Positions 21,020-34,666 of a stretch of 64,000 bases of DNA are shown one piece after another. The stretch spans positions 14,143,541 through 14,207,540 of the forward strand of contig CM048849.1 of NCBI GenBank assembly GCA_026545225.1, in the 5' to 3' direction. Positions within the stretch are counted from its first letter, which is position 1. Every line of letters begins with the position of its first letter. The position numbers and the translations under genes were made by a program. The stretch is from Cornus controversa. Its lineage: Eukaryota; Streptophyta; Magnoliopsida; Cornales; Cornaceae. The notes below the pieces were generated by a model, which was not told where the DNA came from, did no database searches, and saw only the letters and a list, made by a program, of their open reading frames with translations.

Positions 21020-22663
21020 AGAATTTGGTGGACTGCAAATATGGTACCACTTGGTGATGTCTATGTGGGCCATTCGATTAAGACTCGAAGTTTGAACACC
21101 CAGAAAGGATGAAAGTCCCCGATGGGAAAACTGGGTTGTGAATTTAAATTCATGCTTGCTGTTTTTAGAGGTCAAATCATTAGAGTTTTATGGATCTTTT
21201 ACTGAGATCAAGCATGAGATTGTTTCTCTTGGAAATACTTGTTGTTTATCACCTTTTTTTAGGCTGACTTGGTTTCACCATAGTCCTTCCTAATTGTGAT
21301 GTTGTTGGTTATGCTAAAGTCCCATCTTCTTTCCTTTGCTTGGAAAAAAGCAAATATATTGGTGTTGAGAGCAATTCCTAATTAAAAGACTTGAAAATTC
21401 ATTAGAAAAAAGACATTTTTCGTTGATTATAGTTCTGTGTAGTAAACAATAGTCTATACTAAATATATTTGTGTGTGTTTAGATAGCGAATAAGGATGCT
21501 ATTCCTCATGGCTAATTTGTTCTGAGTTAGCATCTTAATGGAAAATGTATTTTGGAAAGTTTTTTTTTTTCTGGGTAAATATGTGAAATGCATCATAACT
21601 TAAGCAGACTAAGGACATTGGTTGTTAATAATATCTTAAGTTATTTAATTATTGATTTTTCATCATGTACTACTTGATTTTCCCTGTGAATCCCAGCAGG
21701 GCATTGATATTGATTAAATGGCAAAGAAAGTTACACTAGTTATATTCTAATTACAAATGCTTGACTGATGTAACAAAATAAGAATGGCAGGTTTGGTTTC
21801 CTAACATTCCAGGTTTTTGGCCTTTTGCTCTAGAAATGTTAATATGTCTATTTTGATCATTGGCATTTATAAGTTTTCTATGTGAATCTGTTTCTCTACA
21901 AGTCTACAATTAAGATAGACCATTGTATTGTGCAACTTTGCTTCTGATCCGATCTATCTCTGAAGCTAAAATGGCAGAGAAAGATGTTCCTTATTGTACA
22001 TTAAAAACTAGTACTATAAATCTGGTGGTTTTATATCAATTACATATCCAAGTTTCAGGGAAGGTCAGGTTTATTTATTTGGTCATTCATGCATTCTATA
22101 TGGCCCCAATTGATTTTTTGCTTTATTAATTTTGCCATTAGTTGCTTGGCAACTTCTTATAAATTTTGAATACGTACTGAGAATGAATTGAGATGGTTGT
22201 TTTTGTCGTCTTTCTTAATCTGTTTTCATTTCTTGAAATAACATTTCTTTCATCTCTATTCATTCATGCATTTAACAATCTAAGACTTACATTATGTTAT
22301 CACACTGCGTTCACAAACTAACCGATTATTCTTTTGTGGTAAAATGATATTAACTTTATGCAGAGTTAATAATAAGATTTTTTTTAAAAAAAAAAGCATA
22401 TTACTTATTTATTTATTTATCTATTTTATAAATCTTGTTGGCAAATTTAACTGCTTAAATAAGTTAAATGGATTGCACTAGTAAATTCAGATATGAAAAA
22501 TAATATATTAAAAATTTTAGTATTTTCTTGGAACTTGTCCCTAGACTATTAATAGATGCAAATTAGAAAAATAAAATTCTTCAAGTTTTGGTAAGTAAAA
22601 GAGTATAAGATTTGGGATATTTTATTATAATTAGAAAATTTTATTATCAAAACAAAGTATGAT
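21020..22663. other. AT-rich spacer without recognised features
   Basis: It is T-rich, intron-like sequence with only short frames. I see no gene, RNA or element ends. Confidence 0.5.
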
Positions 22664-23393
22664 TGTCACGCCACAATTTTCGAGTCACCGGAATCCCCAT
22701 TCCGAGTCTGAATTTTGAGAGTGAATCTGTTCATTCAACCACATGAACTATCCCAAAAATCTTACAACTGCGAAAACAATATCATACACATATTTATATG
22801 CACGTACACATTATTATTCAACTCAATGGCCACCACTATGGCTTATGCATCCATCCTCATGGTTTCTAATCCAAAATCAATTGAATTCTAGGCCAGACCA
22901 ATTTCGGTCGGCTAATGGACTCTCCATCAGTTGGCTGAAAACTAGGCACATTATCGGTTGACTATTAGATTTCATCAGTCGGCTAGAGAGAAGTTGGAAT
23001 GAAGTTGAAGAGAAAGAGATGAGAGAAAATCTGATTTTTGTGATAAAATAAATGACATAAACCTATGTATACTTACTATCTTTGCAACTAAGTCCCCCTC
23101 TTTCTCTTAAATTGCTTATTGCTACTATTAACTATTTATTAATCACATACTAACATTTTGTTCTCCCAACTTATCTTTTAAATCCCTCAATTATTCAAAT
23201 ACATCCTCATATACATTCCCAACACTCATAAAAGTCCTTTGGGTCATCTGAGTCATCCTGGGTCCCACACCTGAATAAAAAAATTCTAGAAAAGTCTTGT
23301 AATTCACAAAACAAATATTTAAGCCAATTTCTCATGCTTTATCACATTTAAAACATTATTAATTGTAATTTAAAATAAACTCAAGGCTTTTCA
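22664..23393 (-). repeat. Chromovirus 3' LTR (left)
   Basis: It runs from TGTCACGCCAC to GGCTTTTCA on the plus strand. Just inside lies ACCTCCCAATCTTCAAG, the complement of the PPT and pol end. It is shorter than the related solo LTR at 43340 because its middle is missing. Its second half matches 45800-46179 closely. Confidence 0.75.
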
Positions 23394-24600
23394 ACCTCCC
23401 AATCTTCAAGAAATTTCATCCTCGAAATTAAGACATACCTCAAGTAGCAAATAACTCAGGATACTTTAAGCGAATTTCTTATTCCCACTCCCACATAGCC
23501 TCCTCGACTCCATGATGTCTGCAAAGCACTTTGACTAATGGGATGTTTTTGCCTCGAAACACTTACTCTTTAGAGTCCATAACCGTTACCAGTCTTTCCT
23601 CATAGGACACATCTTCCTCTACCTCAAGATCCGTCCAATCTAGTACATGTGAAGGATCCAGTTCATACTTCCTCAACATAAAATACATTGTGCACACTTG
23701 ACATTTGTGGTGGTAATGCCAAGCGATAAGCAACCTCACCAACACGCTCCAAAATTTTAATGGACTAATAAACCACGGTGATAACTTGTCACTACGCCCA
23801 AATCACATCAATCCTTTGCATGGAGCAACCTTTCGGAACACATGGTCTCTAACCTCAAATGTCAAAAGATGTCGTCTTCTATCAGCATAAATTTTTTGAT
23901 GACTTTATGCCATAGTCAATCGTTGTAGAATCACTTTGATCTTTTTGGTGGTATCTTGGACTATGTCGGCTCCCAAAGCCACTGTCTCACCAACTTCGGT
24001 CCAACAAATGGGCGATCTATAAGGTCTACCATATAAAGGCCTTAAATGGTGAAATCTCGATAGTAGCCTGATAGCTATTATTGTAGGAAAACTCTACCTA
24101 TGGAAGGTGATCCTCCCAATTATCATGAAAGCCTAAGGCATAAGCCCGAAGCATATCCTCTAGAATCTGAATGGTTCTCTCAGAGTGACCATCCATCTGA
24201 GGGTGACAAGTTGTACTAAAATGAAGATCGGTGTCAAGAGATGCCTAAAAACTCTAACAGTATCGTGACGTAAACCACGAATCTCTATCCAACGCAGTAG
24301 AAACTGGCACGCCATACAATTTTAATATCTACTTAATGTACAACTGACTCAGAGTATCCATACCATCAATCACTCGAATAAGGAAAAAATGAGCCACTTT
24401 GGTCAATCTATCATCATTGACCCATACGGCTTCGTAACTTTTCCTCGACCTTAGAAGTCCCATCATGAAGTCCATGATGACACCTCCCACTTTCACATTG
24501 CTATCGATAACAGTTGTAACAAACTCAGCAGTCTCCAATGCTCAGTCTTCACTTGTTGACAAGTAAGACACTTTGCCACAAATTAAGAAACATCATTCTT
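23394..24600 (-). pseudogene. Chromovirus integrase and chromodomain-like C-terminus
   Basis: The C-terminal tail reads LRKYELDPSHVLDW and later EEAMWEWE, LKYPELF and a stop near 23440; the W-E and YPELF pattern is that of a chromodomain tail. At about 24329-24538 the core reads DRLTKVAHF and DGMDTLSQLYIK, including the first catalytic Asp. Stops, such as the one after EWE, and frameshifts separate the pieces. The protein would have joined element cDNA to target chromatin. Confidence 0.75.
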
Positions 24601-25056
24601 CATTCATTTCCACTAATACTGTAGACGTAGGTTATGGTATATTTTGGTACCACCGGGGTGTATTGCAAGTCTAGAGTGATGAAATCCCCACAAGCTAATG
24701 GTACAACCATCTTCCTTTTGAATCTCAAACCTCAATTGGAATGGACTATCCAACGTTTCACCACTCCCGTCGCTCGACATTCGAGTGCGAAGGGTTTCCA
24801 TTTCACTATCCCACTATTGTTCCTCAATCACCTTATTCACTAGAGTTGGTTAAGCAATAAGTGTGAACAATGTTGCCGCTTCCTTATCATAATAGAAATA
24901 CAATCCCATTTTTGAGATATCCTCCATCATCTTTCATTCACGGATAACAATGCTCGCCATGTTACCACGTGACTTTCTACTCAAGGCATTGGCCACTCCA
25001 TTAGCCTTTCCTGGGTGGTATTATAGATCAAAGTCATAATCCTCTATACATTCTAC

Positions 25057-25410
25057 TCATCTTCGTTGCCTCATATTCAAGTCATTTTGTGAGAAAAGGT
25101 ACTTTAAACTCTTATGATCGGAGAACACTTCAAACTTTTTCCCGTATAAGTAATTTCTCCACACCTTTATTGCAAAAATTATCGCGGCCAACTCTAAATC
25201 ATGAGTCGGGTAAGTTTGCTTGTGTGTCTTCAACTGTCGGGAACCATACACTATCACTCTTTTGGTTTGCATCAAGACATAACCCAAACTATCCCGTGAA
25301 ACATCATAATAGATAACATACCCCAAACCACGTTCGGGAATAATAAAGATTGGGGTAGAAGTCAATTGACCCTTCAACTCCATAAATGCATGCTCGTAAG
25401 CTTCATTCAA
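25057..25410 (-). pseudogene. Chromovirus RNase H domain
   Basis: An open stretch of about 117 codons begins near NEAYEHAFMELKGQL and includes YVIYYDVSRDSLGYVLMQ, YPTHDLELAAIIFAIKVW and SDHKSLKYLFSQ. These match the RNase H domain that follows RT in Ty3/Gypsy pol. The frame to RT is broken between 25410 and 25438. Confidence 0.85.
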
Positions 25411-25437
25411 AATAAAATTAACTCCTTTATGAGTAAG

Positions 25438-26186
25438 TCATGTCATAGAAACCGCCAATCGTATGAAATCCCTTACAAAGCGTTGGTAGTAATTGGCTAA
25501 ACCTAAGAAACTACAGATTTCAAACCTACTATTTGGTCTTTCCCAACTCATTATGACTTCAATTTTTGAAGGATCTACGGAAACTCCTCCTCCTGACATT
25601 ACGTGTCCAAGGAACTTTATTTCTATTAGAAAAAATTCACATTTCTCATACTTAACATACAATCGGTGTTCCCTCAAAAGTTGTAACACCATCGTCAAGT
25701 GATTCTCATGCTCCTCTTCTAATAACGAGTACACTAGGATGTTATCCATAAACACCATAAAAAATTTGTCCAAGTAAGCACTAAATTAAGACATGATTCA
25801 TTAAGTCCATGAAAGCCGTTGGTGCATTTGTCAAATCAAATGGCATCACTAGAAATGGTCTTCGATACATCCTCATCCTTTACCCCCAACTAGTAGTACC
25901 CTGACCTCAAGTTAATCTTTAAAAAATATTTTGAACTCTTTAATTAATCAAACAAGTCATCTATCCTTAGCAAATGATACTTGTTCTTGATCATTGCTCG
26001 GTTCAATTTCTTATAGTCAATACACAATCGCAATGATCCACCTTTCTTCTTAGTGAAGAGTACCGGAGCTCCCCAAGGCGATGTGCTAGGATGTACAAAT
26101 CCCTTGTCCAACAAGTCGTGTAATTGACCATTCAATTCTTTCAATTCTGTCAGTACCATACGGTATGGTGCCATAGAGATAGGCAC
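25438..26186 (-). pseudogene. Chromovirus reverse transcriptase
   Basis: The fingers and palm are split over two frames. 26186-25944 gives [35 protein letters not shown] and DDLFD. 25773-25438 gives VFMDNILVYS, the catalytic motif with its second Asp changed to Asn (usual YIDDIL), then KCEFF, FLGHVMS and SFLGLANYYQRFVRDF. The region between is shifted and holds stops, and the enzyme is dead. Confidence 0.88.
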
Positions 26187-26389
26187 AGTATCGGGGGAAG
26201 ATTAATAGTAAACACCATTTCTCGTTACGATGACAACGTTGTCAAATCCTCTAAAAATACATCCACGTAGTCATAAACCACATGTGGAAATTCTCTATAC
26301 GTAACATCCCCTTCGTCAGCTAATAAATTAGCCAAAAAGTAACACACTCCATTCCAGCTACCGGAGTTATACAATAAGGATGTATGGAA

Positions 26390-26870
26390 GTCATCTCATT
26401 CTCCCACAAAATAAAAATAACCACCCTCAGGCATACACACCATCACTCATCTATGAATGAATGAGATACACCCAAATCGACTAATACCCTAGCCCACGAG
26501 CTAAAAACTAAAAAGATACTGTCCGAGTGAGTGTGAATGCACGACCCTGTGTCTTCTGACCCTATTGTCTAGTACCCTGGTACCCAGAGTTATGACTGGA
26601 CGTACTAGCAGTAGCCCTTCTTGTCACTTATGAACCATGTGCAGACTGAGCTGGTTGAGGTGGTAGTAATACCCTAAAGCCAAACTGACTCACTGTAGAC
26701 TGAGCTCTTTGTCTCTAGGGACAATCAGCCCTGAGGTGACCAGGCTGGCGATAATAGTAACAAATTTGCTATCCTCCTAAAACCACTGTTTGCTTATGAG
26801 GACACTCAGCCCTATAGTGAGCTAGCTGCTGGCACTAATGACACACAATTGTAGGTTATGAGGATCCAGT
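26390..26870 (-). pseudogene. Chromovirus protease remnant and gag zinc knuckles
   Basis: Near 26740-26850 two knuckles are visible: C-x2-C-x4-H-x4-C with AHYRAEC (a stop lies inside) and a second, GHLRADC, with one Cys replaced by Tyr. Near 26440-26500 the text VLVDLGVSHSFI corresponds to the protease motif, with the usual DSGAS core altered. Knuckles bind element RNA and the protease cuts the polyprotein. Confidence 0.6.
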
Positions 26871-26877
26871 GGGTAAG

Positions 26878-28264
26878 GGCACTGATGTGGTTCTTTATGC
26901 GTATCAAATTTATATTTATAGTTTACCACTCGTAATAGAACGAATCCTTGAAGGATAAGGTTCTAAGTTGAGGGTGTCAGTCTCATAGAGACTACGTTGG
27001 AATAATGTGCTAAAGATTGAAGGTTGCTTCTCGTTTAACTTACAAACAAGATTTGGGTTGTTTATTTACTCTACTTTAAAAACTTAAATGACAATTAAAA
27101 AGTTGAGTTTGAGAAAACGATAAAGTACTAGGGTTGAGACTTCACCGCTAGTCTCGTAACATGCAAAAATTATAATAAACCGGGGAATTTATGCAATGTG
27201 TACTAAATAGCGCATTTGGCTTGTGGCCCACAATGTCACCGTCAAGAAGATACATACACCTTAAAATACTATAATCCATCTTCAATACGTGTAATTTCCC
27301 TACCTACCTAATTACCTAATTAACTAAGTGTAGCGAAATTGCCATCTCTAAGCATGGACTATGCAAATCTAGCTATGCATGCTAAAGTGAAAACTAGTAT
27401 CAAGCCATCACTTGTAGTTCTTGTGGAAATACAAGTGTTTGACGATCATGTGAAGAAAATTAAACATTCTAAGACAAGAAGATAACTCACAACACATGAA
27501 CATAATGAATTTGTAAACTTATATTGATCATAAGGCTCAAAGCAAGGTACATATACAAAAAAATACATAAAAATCCCAATTCACTACAATTAGAACATAG
27601 TTACAAGGCTAGAGTTTGTCCAAACCCTAGAGAAGGGTTAGTTGATCATGGTGGGCTGGAGGCACTCCATAGATAGAGATGAATCCATGCTCAAAATTGT
27701 CTTCAAAGCCTTACAAAGCCCTCTTTGAAGCTTTCCCTCTTTAGAACTCTACTTTCTCTCTCTAAAATTTTGCTATATATTCTCTATTACTAGAAAAGTG
27801 ATATCTCCATCTATGACATATTTCTTACATACATATCTAACTTTAGGCTCAAAATATCACAGAAATTTCGTGCAAAGCTTATTCAAATCAAATCTTAACA
27901 AGTGGCCAAGTGGGGAAAATATCTTGCAAAAATATCTTTCAGCGGGAATTTGAGATGCATCAAAATGGCCATTTTGATGCATTGAAGTCTCATTCTCTAG
28001 AATCCATTAACCTTTTAGCTTTCCAGCTCCGGTCTTGACACGCCATTCACTAATCCTCAATGTAGACATCCAACTAACCATGCTCGAATTTAGGAATGTG
28101 TTTATGGAATGCTAATAGAGTCGTCATAAGCTGAATTTTGACTTTAAACCTGAAATCATCAAAAACATGAAAATACGTAAAAAAAGTACAATATGTGCAT
28201 CTATGGGATTAAAATACATAAGTAAAGGAGTGAGAATGTATAATATTCAATGCTTATCAGGCAC
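26878..28264. mobile_element. Solo LTR (family B) inside chromovirus gag
   Basis: The insert at 26883-28259 starts TGATGTGG and ends GCTTATCA and is flanked by GGCAC at 26878-26882 and 28260-28264. It resembles the LTR at 36333-38593 in length (1,377 versus about 1,363 bp without the nested TRIM). They share start, end and internal motifs such as AGAACGAATC and CATTTGGCTTGTGGCC. No coding frame or PBS lies inside. A chance match of TGATG after both TSD copies makes the repeat appear 10 bp long. Confidence 0.75.
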
Positions 28265-28274
28265 TGATGGTGCT

Positions 28275-29165
28275 AAGCGAATTTGTTGTCCCTGAGAGAA
28301 TAAAGTGTCAACCTTGTGCCTCTTCCTTGCTTGACTATCAGAATATGGCCCTACACTTCGAGTCTGTCCCTTGGAATCCCTGATTCTTTAAACATCCTTA
28401 TCATCTTCTTTGTCTAGCTATCAAATCCTTCTCAACAACTATGGCATAGATCTTCAAGTCTAAGATTGACACTCGCCTTTTTATGGAGTTCTTAAGTCCT
28501 TTCACAAACCTCTTTGGCTTCTTCTTCTCATCGCCCACCATCTCTGGGGTGAAACGAGCCAACGAAGTAAACTTGGTCTTGTACTCAATCACACTCATAT
28601 CTCCTTATATGAGATCAATAAATTCCTACTTCAATCAACCTTTCACCTGTGTTGGAAAGTACTTCTTGAAAAATAACCCTTTGAACATTTCCCACTCCAT
28701 TGTCTCTGTATTGCGAGTGTTCTTAACAAATTTCTACCAACAATCCGCCTCTCGTGAGAAGTGAAGTGCAACAATGTTGTCCCTTATGACTTCATCAATC
28801 TCAAGCGTAATCAAGTGCTTTTACGCTTTATCTATCCAATCCTCTGCCTTGAAAAGATCGGACCCGCTCATATATGTGGGTGGACTATACCTGTTATACT
28901 CTCTCATTGCAATCATAATCCGACTAAGGCCCACTCTAGGTTGCACTTGTACTTCCTCTTCATGGTTTCCCGTGCAATCTATCACAATGTCTCGAGTATT
29001 TCTCTCATGAACTATGCCCCCTCAATTTATGCTTGTGGGACATTTGCACCTCGTCCTCGTGTATTTCTCGGGGGTATCTCGCTACTTGGTAACAAGAAGA
29101 CACTTAGTTATAAAACGTATATAATCAATCAATCAACCTCAATGAGGTTACCAACATTATGCTAA
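28275..29165 (-). pseudogene. Chromovirus gag remnant
   Basis: Reading right to left, pieces include EYNRYSPPTYMSGSD, FKAEDWID, then FKGLFFKKYFP and MSVIEYKTKFTSLARF (about 28598) and later FVKGLKNSIKRRVS. These match the Retrotrans_gag core. Several stops and frameshifts are present. Gag would have formed the virus-like particle. Confidence 0.7.
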
Positions 29166-29311
29166 GTCATTTCATAATTTAGCATACAACACCAACATGT
29201 AAGCACATAAGTATATTCCACGTAAATGTCATAGCTTTAAGTTCAAGCACAACTTCAAGTACATAAATGGTTCAACCCTAACACATCGTCCAAAGGTATT
29301 CAAACCTGGTT

Positions 29312-29323
29312 GCTCTGATACCA
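29312..29323 (-). other. Chromovirus primer-binding site
   Basis: The minus strand reads TGGTATCAGAGC, 3 nt inside the right LTR. This is the same initiator tRNA-Met PBS and spacing as in the LARD. Next to it the plus strand has AGGTATTCAAACCTGG, again T-arm-like. Confidence 0.85.
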
Positions 29324-29911
29324 GGCTATTATGCCCCAAAATCTGAGTCACTGAAATCCCCATTCCGAGCCTGAATTTTGAGAGTGAACCCGTTCATTCA
29401 ACCACATGAACTATCCTAAAAACCTTACAACCACGAAAGCAATATCATACACACATATTTATATATGCCTTCACTCATTATTATTCGACTCAATGGGCCC
29501 CACTATGGCCTTTGCATCTATCCTCATCATTTCCAATCAAAAATCAATTGAATTTTAGGCCAGCCCAGTTTTAGTCGGCCAATGGACTCCCCATTAGTTG
29601 GTTAAGAACTGGGCACATCATCGGTCGGTTATTAGATTTCATCGGTCAGCTGATGGACCTCTTTCGATCAGTTGAAGAGAGTTTTTAGCTAGCTAAAATC
29701 TGTTCCTGCAGAGTCTATAATTTTCATCTCTTGGGACTTTTGATGTACCGGTCAACTAAAAGACCAGACCAGGTGACCGAAAGTCCAAAAATCCTGATAC
29801 TTCAGCTTTTCAAACTCCCAAAAGCTCACATGTATAAACTAAGTCATGTATAGACTAAAACCATAATTTCCCATGTTAAGATCAATCATTCGCATACGAA
29901 ATATTATAAGA

Positions 29912-30557
29912 GAATATGTCACACCCCGGATTTTCGAAGAGAAATCCGGAATGTGAAAAACAAATAAAAAAAAATGAGAAGTCTGAAATTTTCAAACTGT
30001 TCTTTACATACACAAAATCCTGTGCAACATCCTATTACATTGGAAGATAATGTTAAATACATTTCTTCCTTACAATTCTCAAAATAATACAAGTCTGTCT
30101 CAATACCTACTACAGAAAAAAATAATACCAATGGCCCCACACTGCTACCTCTTCAACCGGTACTACCAAGTCCCATAAATTGTCCCCGTGTTAGCGTCCT
30201 AACTTGCAAATTCTGGGAAGGCGTGAGCTCAAAGCTTAACAAGGATATGCTGAACAATTTTTCACTGCTTCAGCAAGTTGACTTTTGCATTATAAACACG
30301 TACAATTCGTACACATAATGTCACAAATTAAATGCACCAATTTATCAACAAGTACACTTTTAATTGCAAAAAATATTAATAAGTACACACATACCCATCA
30401 ACCATTTGTGCATGTAAAATAACGCAACAAAAGCACTGAACCATCAACAACCACGAAATAAATCACAACACAATTATACTTAACATTCACATTCCACATA
30501 AAAATTGCCATACATAAATTTAAATAAAGCAATTTAAACTGACATTTTCATAATCAT

Positions 30558-30600
<43 letters not shown>

Positions 30601-31428
30601 TACATGTAATATATAAATTTTATACACAGTCAATCACGTATGCACAGATATATAATCATACGTAAATTAAATATACGAGATTAGGAGAACGGCCCAATTG
30701 GTTTTAGTCCACTGTCAAAGTCTGTCTTTTTCTTTTAAATGATATTGGGTCTATTTATAAATTTTGGCCCAATCCATTTCACCAAGCCCCAAATAAACTA
30801 ACCAAATTTACTCGATCTACTGTTTATGGCCAAATGTAAATAACCCATTATTTCTATCTCTGCGCTTGGCCCAATGAACTTTCATTCCAGCCCAATACAT
30901 GTAAACTGGCAGCCCATTTAAAGTCTAGCCAAGACCCATAATAACAACCCATCAACATTCAAACCCAATTTAAATCATAAATAATTATACAACCTAAGAA
31001 CAAAAACCTCCTACCATGGCACCTAAAACCATCATCACCAACTGCCTTCAACTAGCTACAGTCGTAGAACACCTATCATGTCAGACCCACAAGCTAGCAT
31101 AACACAACTGAACCATCACAAGCAGCAACTGTAACACTGGAGCCACCACGTTTGGCGCGCACCAAGAAACCCACTAGCAGCTTCATCAGACCACCATAAC
31201 CATTGCCAAGCAACCGCCATGCAAACCCACTACTATGGCAGCCGCCTATACCCATACGGCAACCATCACCATCTATCACCATGAGCCAAACCAACCCTCC
31301 CTCATTCAATTTTTTTCTCTCTCTCTAGAATTATTTTATCTCACTAGCATTATTCTGCCGACACTAATATCCTCCCTTTCTTCACAAAACCCTAAACTCG
31401 AAGCGAGAGCCTCCTACTTCTCTCTCTA

Positions 31429-31494
<66 letters not shown>

Positions 31495-31849
31495 AAAATA
31501 AATACTAAAAGAAAAAAAAGGGAAAAATAATAATAGATATATACCTAGCCCAAACTTGAAACAATTATAATACAACCTAATCCAGCCCAAACCCAAATAA
31601 TCCAACCCAAACTCTCCCTAGCCCAATCCGAAAAAGAATTTAAAAAAATAATAGAAAAGACAAAAGTATGGTCCAACATAAAAATAAATAAAATAAAACA
31701 TCCTAAAGCATTTAGTAGTTAAAACACTCAATAACAATTTAAACAAGTAAAACATATAACATTTAAAACACTCAATCAACTATTTAAATAATAAGAAAAA
31801 ATTCAAATTAAAATTACGTAACCTCAAAACTACAGGGTATTACAGAATA
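29912..31849 (-). mobile_element. Solo LTR of a LARD-like family, TSD GAATA
   Basis: The 1,928-bp LTR at 29917-31844 runs TGTCACACCCC to GGGTATTACA, flanked by GAATA at 29912-29916 and 31845-31849. Its start, its GTGAGCTCAAAG motif and its GC-rich then AT-rich layout resemble the 3.9-kb LARD LTRs. It contains TA arrays at 30560-30597 and 31429-31490. Small frames across it are not genes. Confidence 0.88.
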
Positions 31850-32117
31850 CTTATACATTCATCCTCCATAAAAACATACTTGTTCAAAGTTTAAATACAC
31901 ATATTCAAATACAACAACAACTAAGCCTTTTACCAATTACTTGGGGTCAGCTACATGAATCGATATTTCCATTCCGCCCTATTTAAGGTCATCTCCTCAA
32001 TTAATCCACATACTATCATATCTTTCTTTACTACCTCTACCCATGTTAGCTTTGGTCTTCCTTTTCCCCTAGTATTGCCCTCAATTTGGACTATGTCACT
32101 TTTCCTGACCGGTGCAG

Positions 32118-33293
32118 TTAAAGGTTTCTTTGCACATCTCCAAACCATCTTAATCGATTTTTCCTCACTTTATCTGCTATTGGTGCTACACCAACCATCT
32201 CCCAAATGTGTTTATTTCTAATTCTCTCCTTTCTAGTCTTCCCACACATCCATCTCAACATTCGCATTTCTGCGACACTCACTTTATGCAAATGTTGTTG
32301 CCTAGCTGCCCAACATTCAATACCATAAAGTATGGCTGGTCTAATAGTTGTTCGATAAAACTCCCCTTTCAATCGTAAAGGGATATGCCTATCACATAAT
32401 ATATTAGATGCACCCCTCCATTTAACCCATCCTACCTTGATTCTATGATTAACGCCATCTTCAATTTCTCCCTCATTTTGAATAACTGAGCCTAGATAGC
32501 AAAAATATTCACTTTTTTGTACCTCTTGATTCTCATTCCTCACTACATCCTCATTTGTCCTTCTAGATTTACTAAAGTTATACTCTATGTATTCAGTTTT
32601 ATTTTGACTTATCTTAAACCCTTTTAGTTCTAAAGCTTCTCTCCAAACCTCCAATTTGGCATTAACTCATTCTCTATTCTCATCAACTAAAACAATATCA
32701 TCTACAAACAACATACACCATAGAATATCATCTTGAATGTGTCTTGTTAGCTCATCTATCACTAAAGCAAAGAAGTATGGACTTAATGCTGACCTTTAGT
32801 GTAAGCCTATAGTGATTGGGAATTTGCTTATTTTCCCTACAGGCGTTCTCACTATAGTTACACACCCATCATACATCATACACCATAGAATATCATCTTG
32901 AATGTGTCTTGTCAACTCATCCATCACCAAAGCAAAGAAGTATGGACTTAATGCTGACCTTTGGTATAAGCCTACAGTGATTGGGAATTCGCTTGTTTTC
33001 CCTACAAGCGTTCTCACTATAGTTACACACCCATCATACATGTCCTTAATTGTGTCAAAGTATCCCTTTGTGACTCATTTCTCTTTTAAAACCCTTCATA
33101 TTAGGTCTCTAGGTACCCTATCATAGGCTTTCTCCAAATCAATACAAATAATACTGAGATCTCTCTTCTTCTCTCTATATCTTTTCATTAGTGTCCTCAA
33201 CAAGTGAATAGCCTCCATCGTTGACCTACCCGGTATGAATCCAAATTGATTCTCTGACACTTCCGTCTCTCGTCTTAGGCATTGTTCAATCAC
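32118..33293 (-). pseudogene. RTE reverse transcriptase and C-terminal region
   Basis: 33293-33096 reads NQFGFIPGRSTMEAIHLL and CIDLEKAYDRVPRDLI. A VDDIVLVDE motif near 32690 is the YADD equivalent. 32654-32118 is open for 178 codons with YFCYLGSVIQNEGEIEDGVN, ILYGIECWAA and MLRWMCGKTR, the RTE C-terminal signature. Stops and shifts, plus a tandem duplication (32710-33047), break the frame. Confidence 0.85.
32710..33047 (-). repeat. Tandem duplication of about 169 bp in the RTE RT
   Basis: 32710-32879 and 32880-33047 are two diverged head-to-tail copies. Both contain CCATAGAATATCATCTTGAA, AAGAAGTATGGACTTAATGC and CACCCATCATACAT. Translated, the pattern PFFALVMDELTRHIQDDI appears twice. The copies differ at several sites, so the duplication is old. 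Confidence 0.85.
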
Positions 33294-34666
33294 TCTCTCC
33301 TAGAGTTTCATACTATGACTAATTATTGCAATTTTGCACGTCCCCTTTATTTTTATATAGGTACAAGAAAACTTTGGCGCCACTCATCTGACATCCTCTT
33401 AGTTGTTATAATTTTATTAAATAATTTTGTTAACTAAGACAAGCCAACTTCTCCTAAACAATTTTGTTAACTAAGACAATGCCATTGAGTCCTAAAGCCC
33501 TCCTCGATTTCATCTTCCTTAAGGCATTCCTAACCTCCCATTCCTTGATCCTACGGAAAAATATAATATCTGTATCATTTTCCTCCACGCCTAAACTTCT
33601 TATATGGTTTCATTTAGCAAATTCTCGAAATAGCTTTTCCACCTTTCTTTAATTTCATCGTCCTTTACTAAAACCTATGAATCTTCACTCTTAATACATT
33701 TAATATGGCTAAAATCTCTAGTTTTCCTCTCCCTTAGCTTCTCAAGTTTATATATATTCTTCTCTCCTTCTTTTGTACCTAGTTTAGAATAGAAATCATC
33801 ATATGTTCTATGTTTTGCCTCAGTTACAACTTTCTTAACTTCTTTATTTGCTTCTTTATATTTGTTAAAGGTTTCACTATTCCTAGTTTTTTTGCCAAAT
33901 TTTATAGCATTTCCGTTTTGTTTTTACAACTTTTTAAACCTCGTTATTCCACCACTAAGTTTCTTTAAATGCCGGTCCCCATCCTTTTTATTCCACATTA
34001 AGTTTGTTTCATCTTCTACATTCCATGATACTTCTTTTAACATATTATTTTTAAATAAATTCATTTTCTCTCCTCTTAAATTCCACCACCTAGTCCTTGG
34101 ATTTATGGTTCTTTTTCTCCTTTTTGGTTTCCCTTTTATACATAAATCTAGGATAAGAAGCCTATGTTGTGAGGTTACACTCTCTCCAAGAATAACCTTA
34201 CAATCTTTGCATGCTACTCTATCCATATTTCTAGTTACAAAGAAATCAATTTGGCTTACATTTGAACCACTTTTAAAGGTTATTAATTGTTCATCTCTCT
34301 TTATAGAAAATGTGTTCCTAATTATAAGGTTATATGCTACCGCAAAATCTAAGATAGTCTCCCCGGCATAATTTCTATCTCCATATCCATGCCCACCATG
34401 TACTATTTCATAGCATCCGCTCTCTTTTCCTACATGTCCATTAAAGTCTCCTCCTATATACACTTTTTCTCCTTTGGGTATCCCTCGCATCAACTCGTCC
34501 ATATGTTCCCAAAAAAGTATTTTAATGTTGTCATCTAATCCTACTTGGGGTGTATATGCGCTAATTATATTAACTATTTGTCCTTTTAATACAAGTTTTA
34601 CTAATATGATCCTATCTTCTTTTCTAGTAGCGGTTATTACATCGTTTTTAAAATTTTTCTCTATGA

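Larger units (their letters stand above)
22664..29916 (-). mobile_element. Chromovirus (Tekay-like) Ty3/Gypsy element, decayed
   Basis: The left LTR (22664-23393) and the start of the right LTR (29327 onward) share about 250 bp of clear similarity, for example CCCCATTCCGAG and TTCATTCAACCACATGAACT. Between them, reading right to left, lie PBS, gag, zinc knuckles, protease, RT, RNase H, integrase and a chromodomain-like tail, the order of a chromovirus. All frames carry stops and shifts. A solo LTR (26883-28259) sits between the main gag frame and the zinc knuckles. The right LTR is broken by further insertions and continues beyond 31845. Confidence 0.85.

Noticed and set aside
31235..31501. 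Open frame ending in a Tyr-Ile repeat
   Set aside because: The end is a TA microsatellite inside a solo LTR, with no family resemblance.
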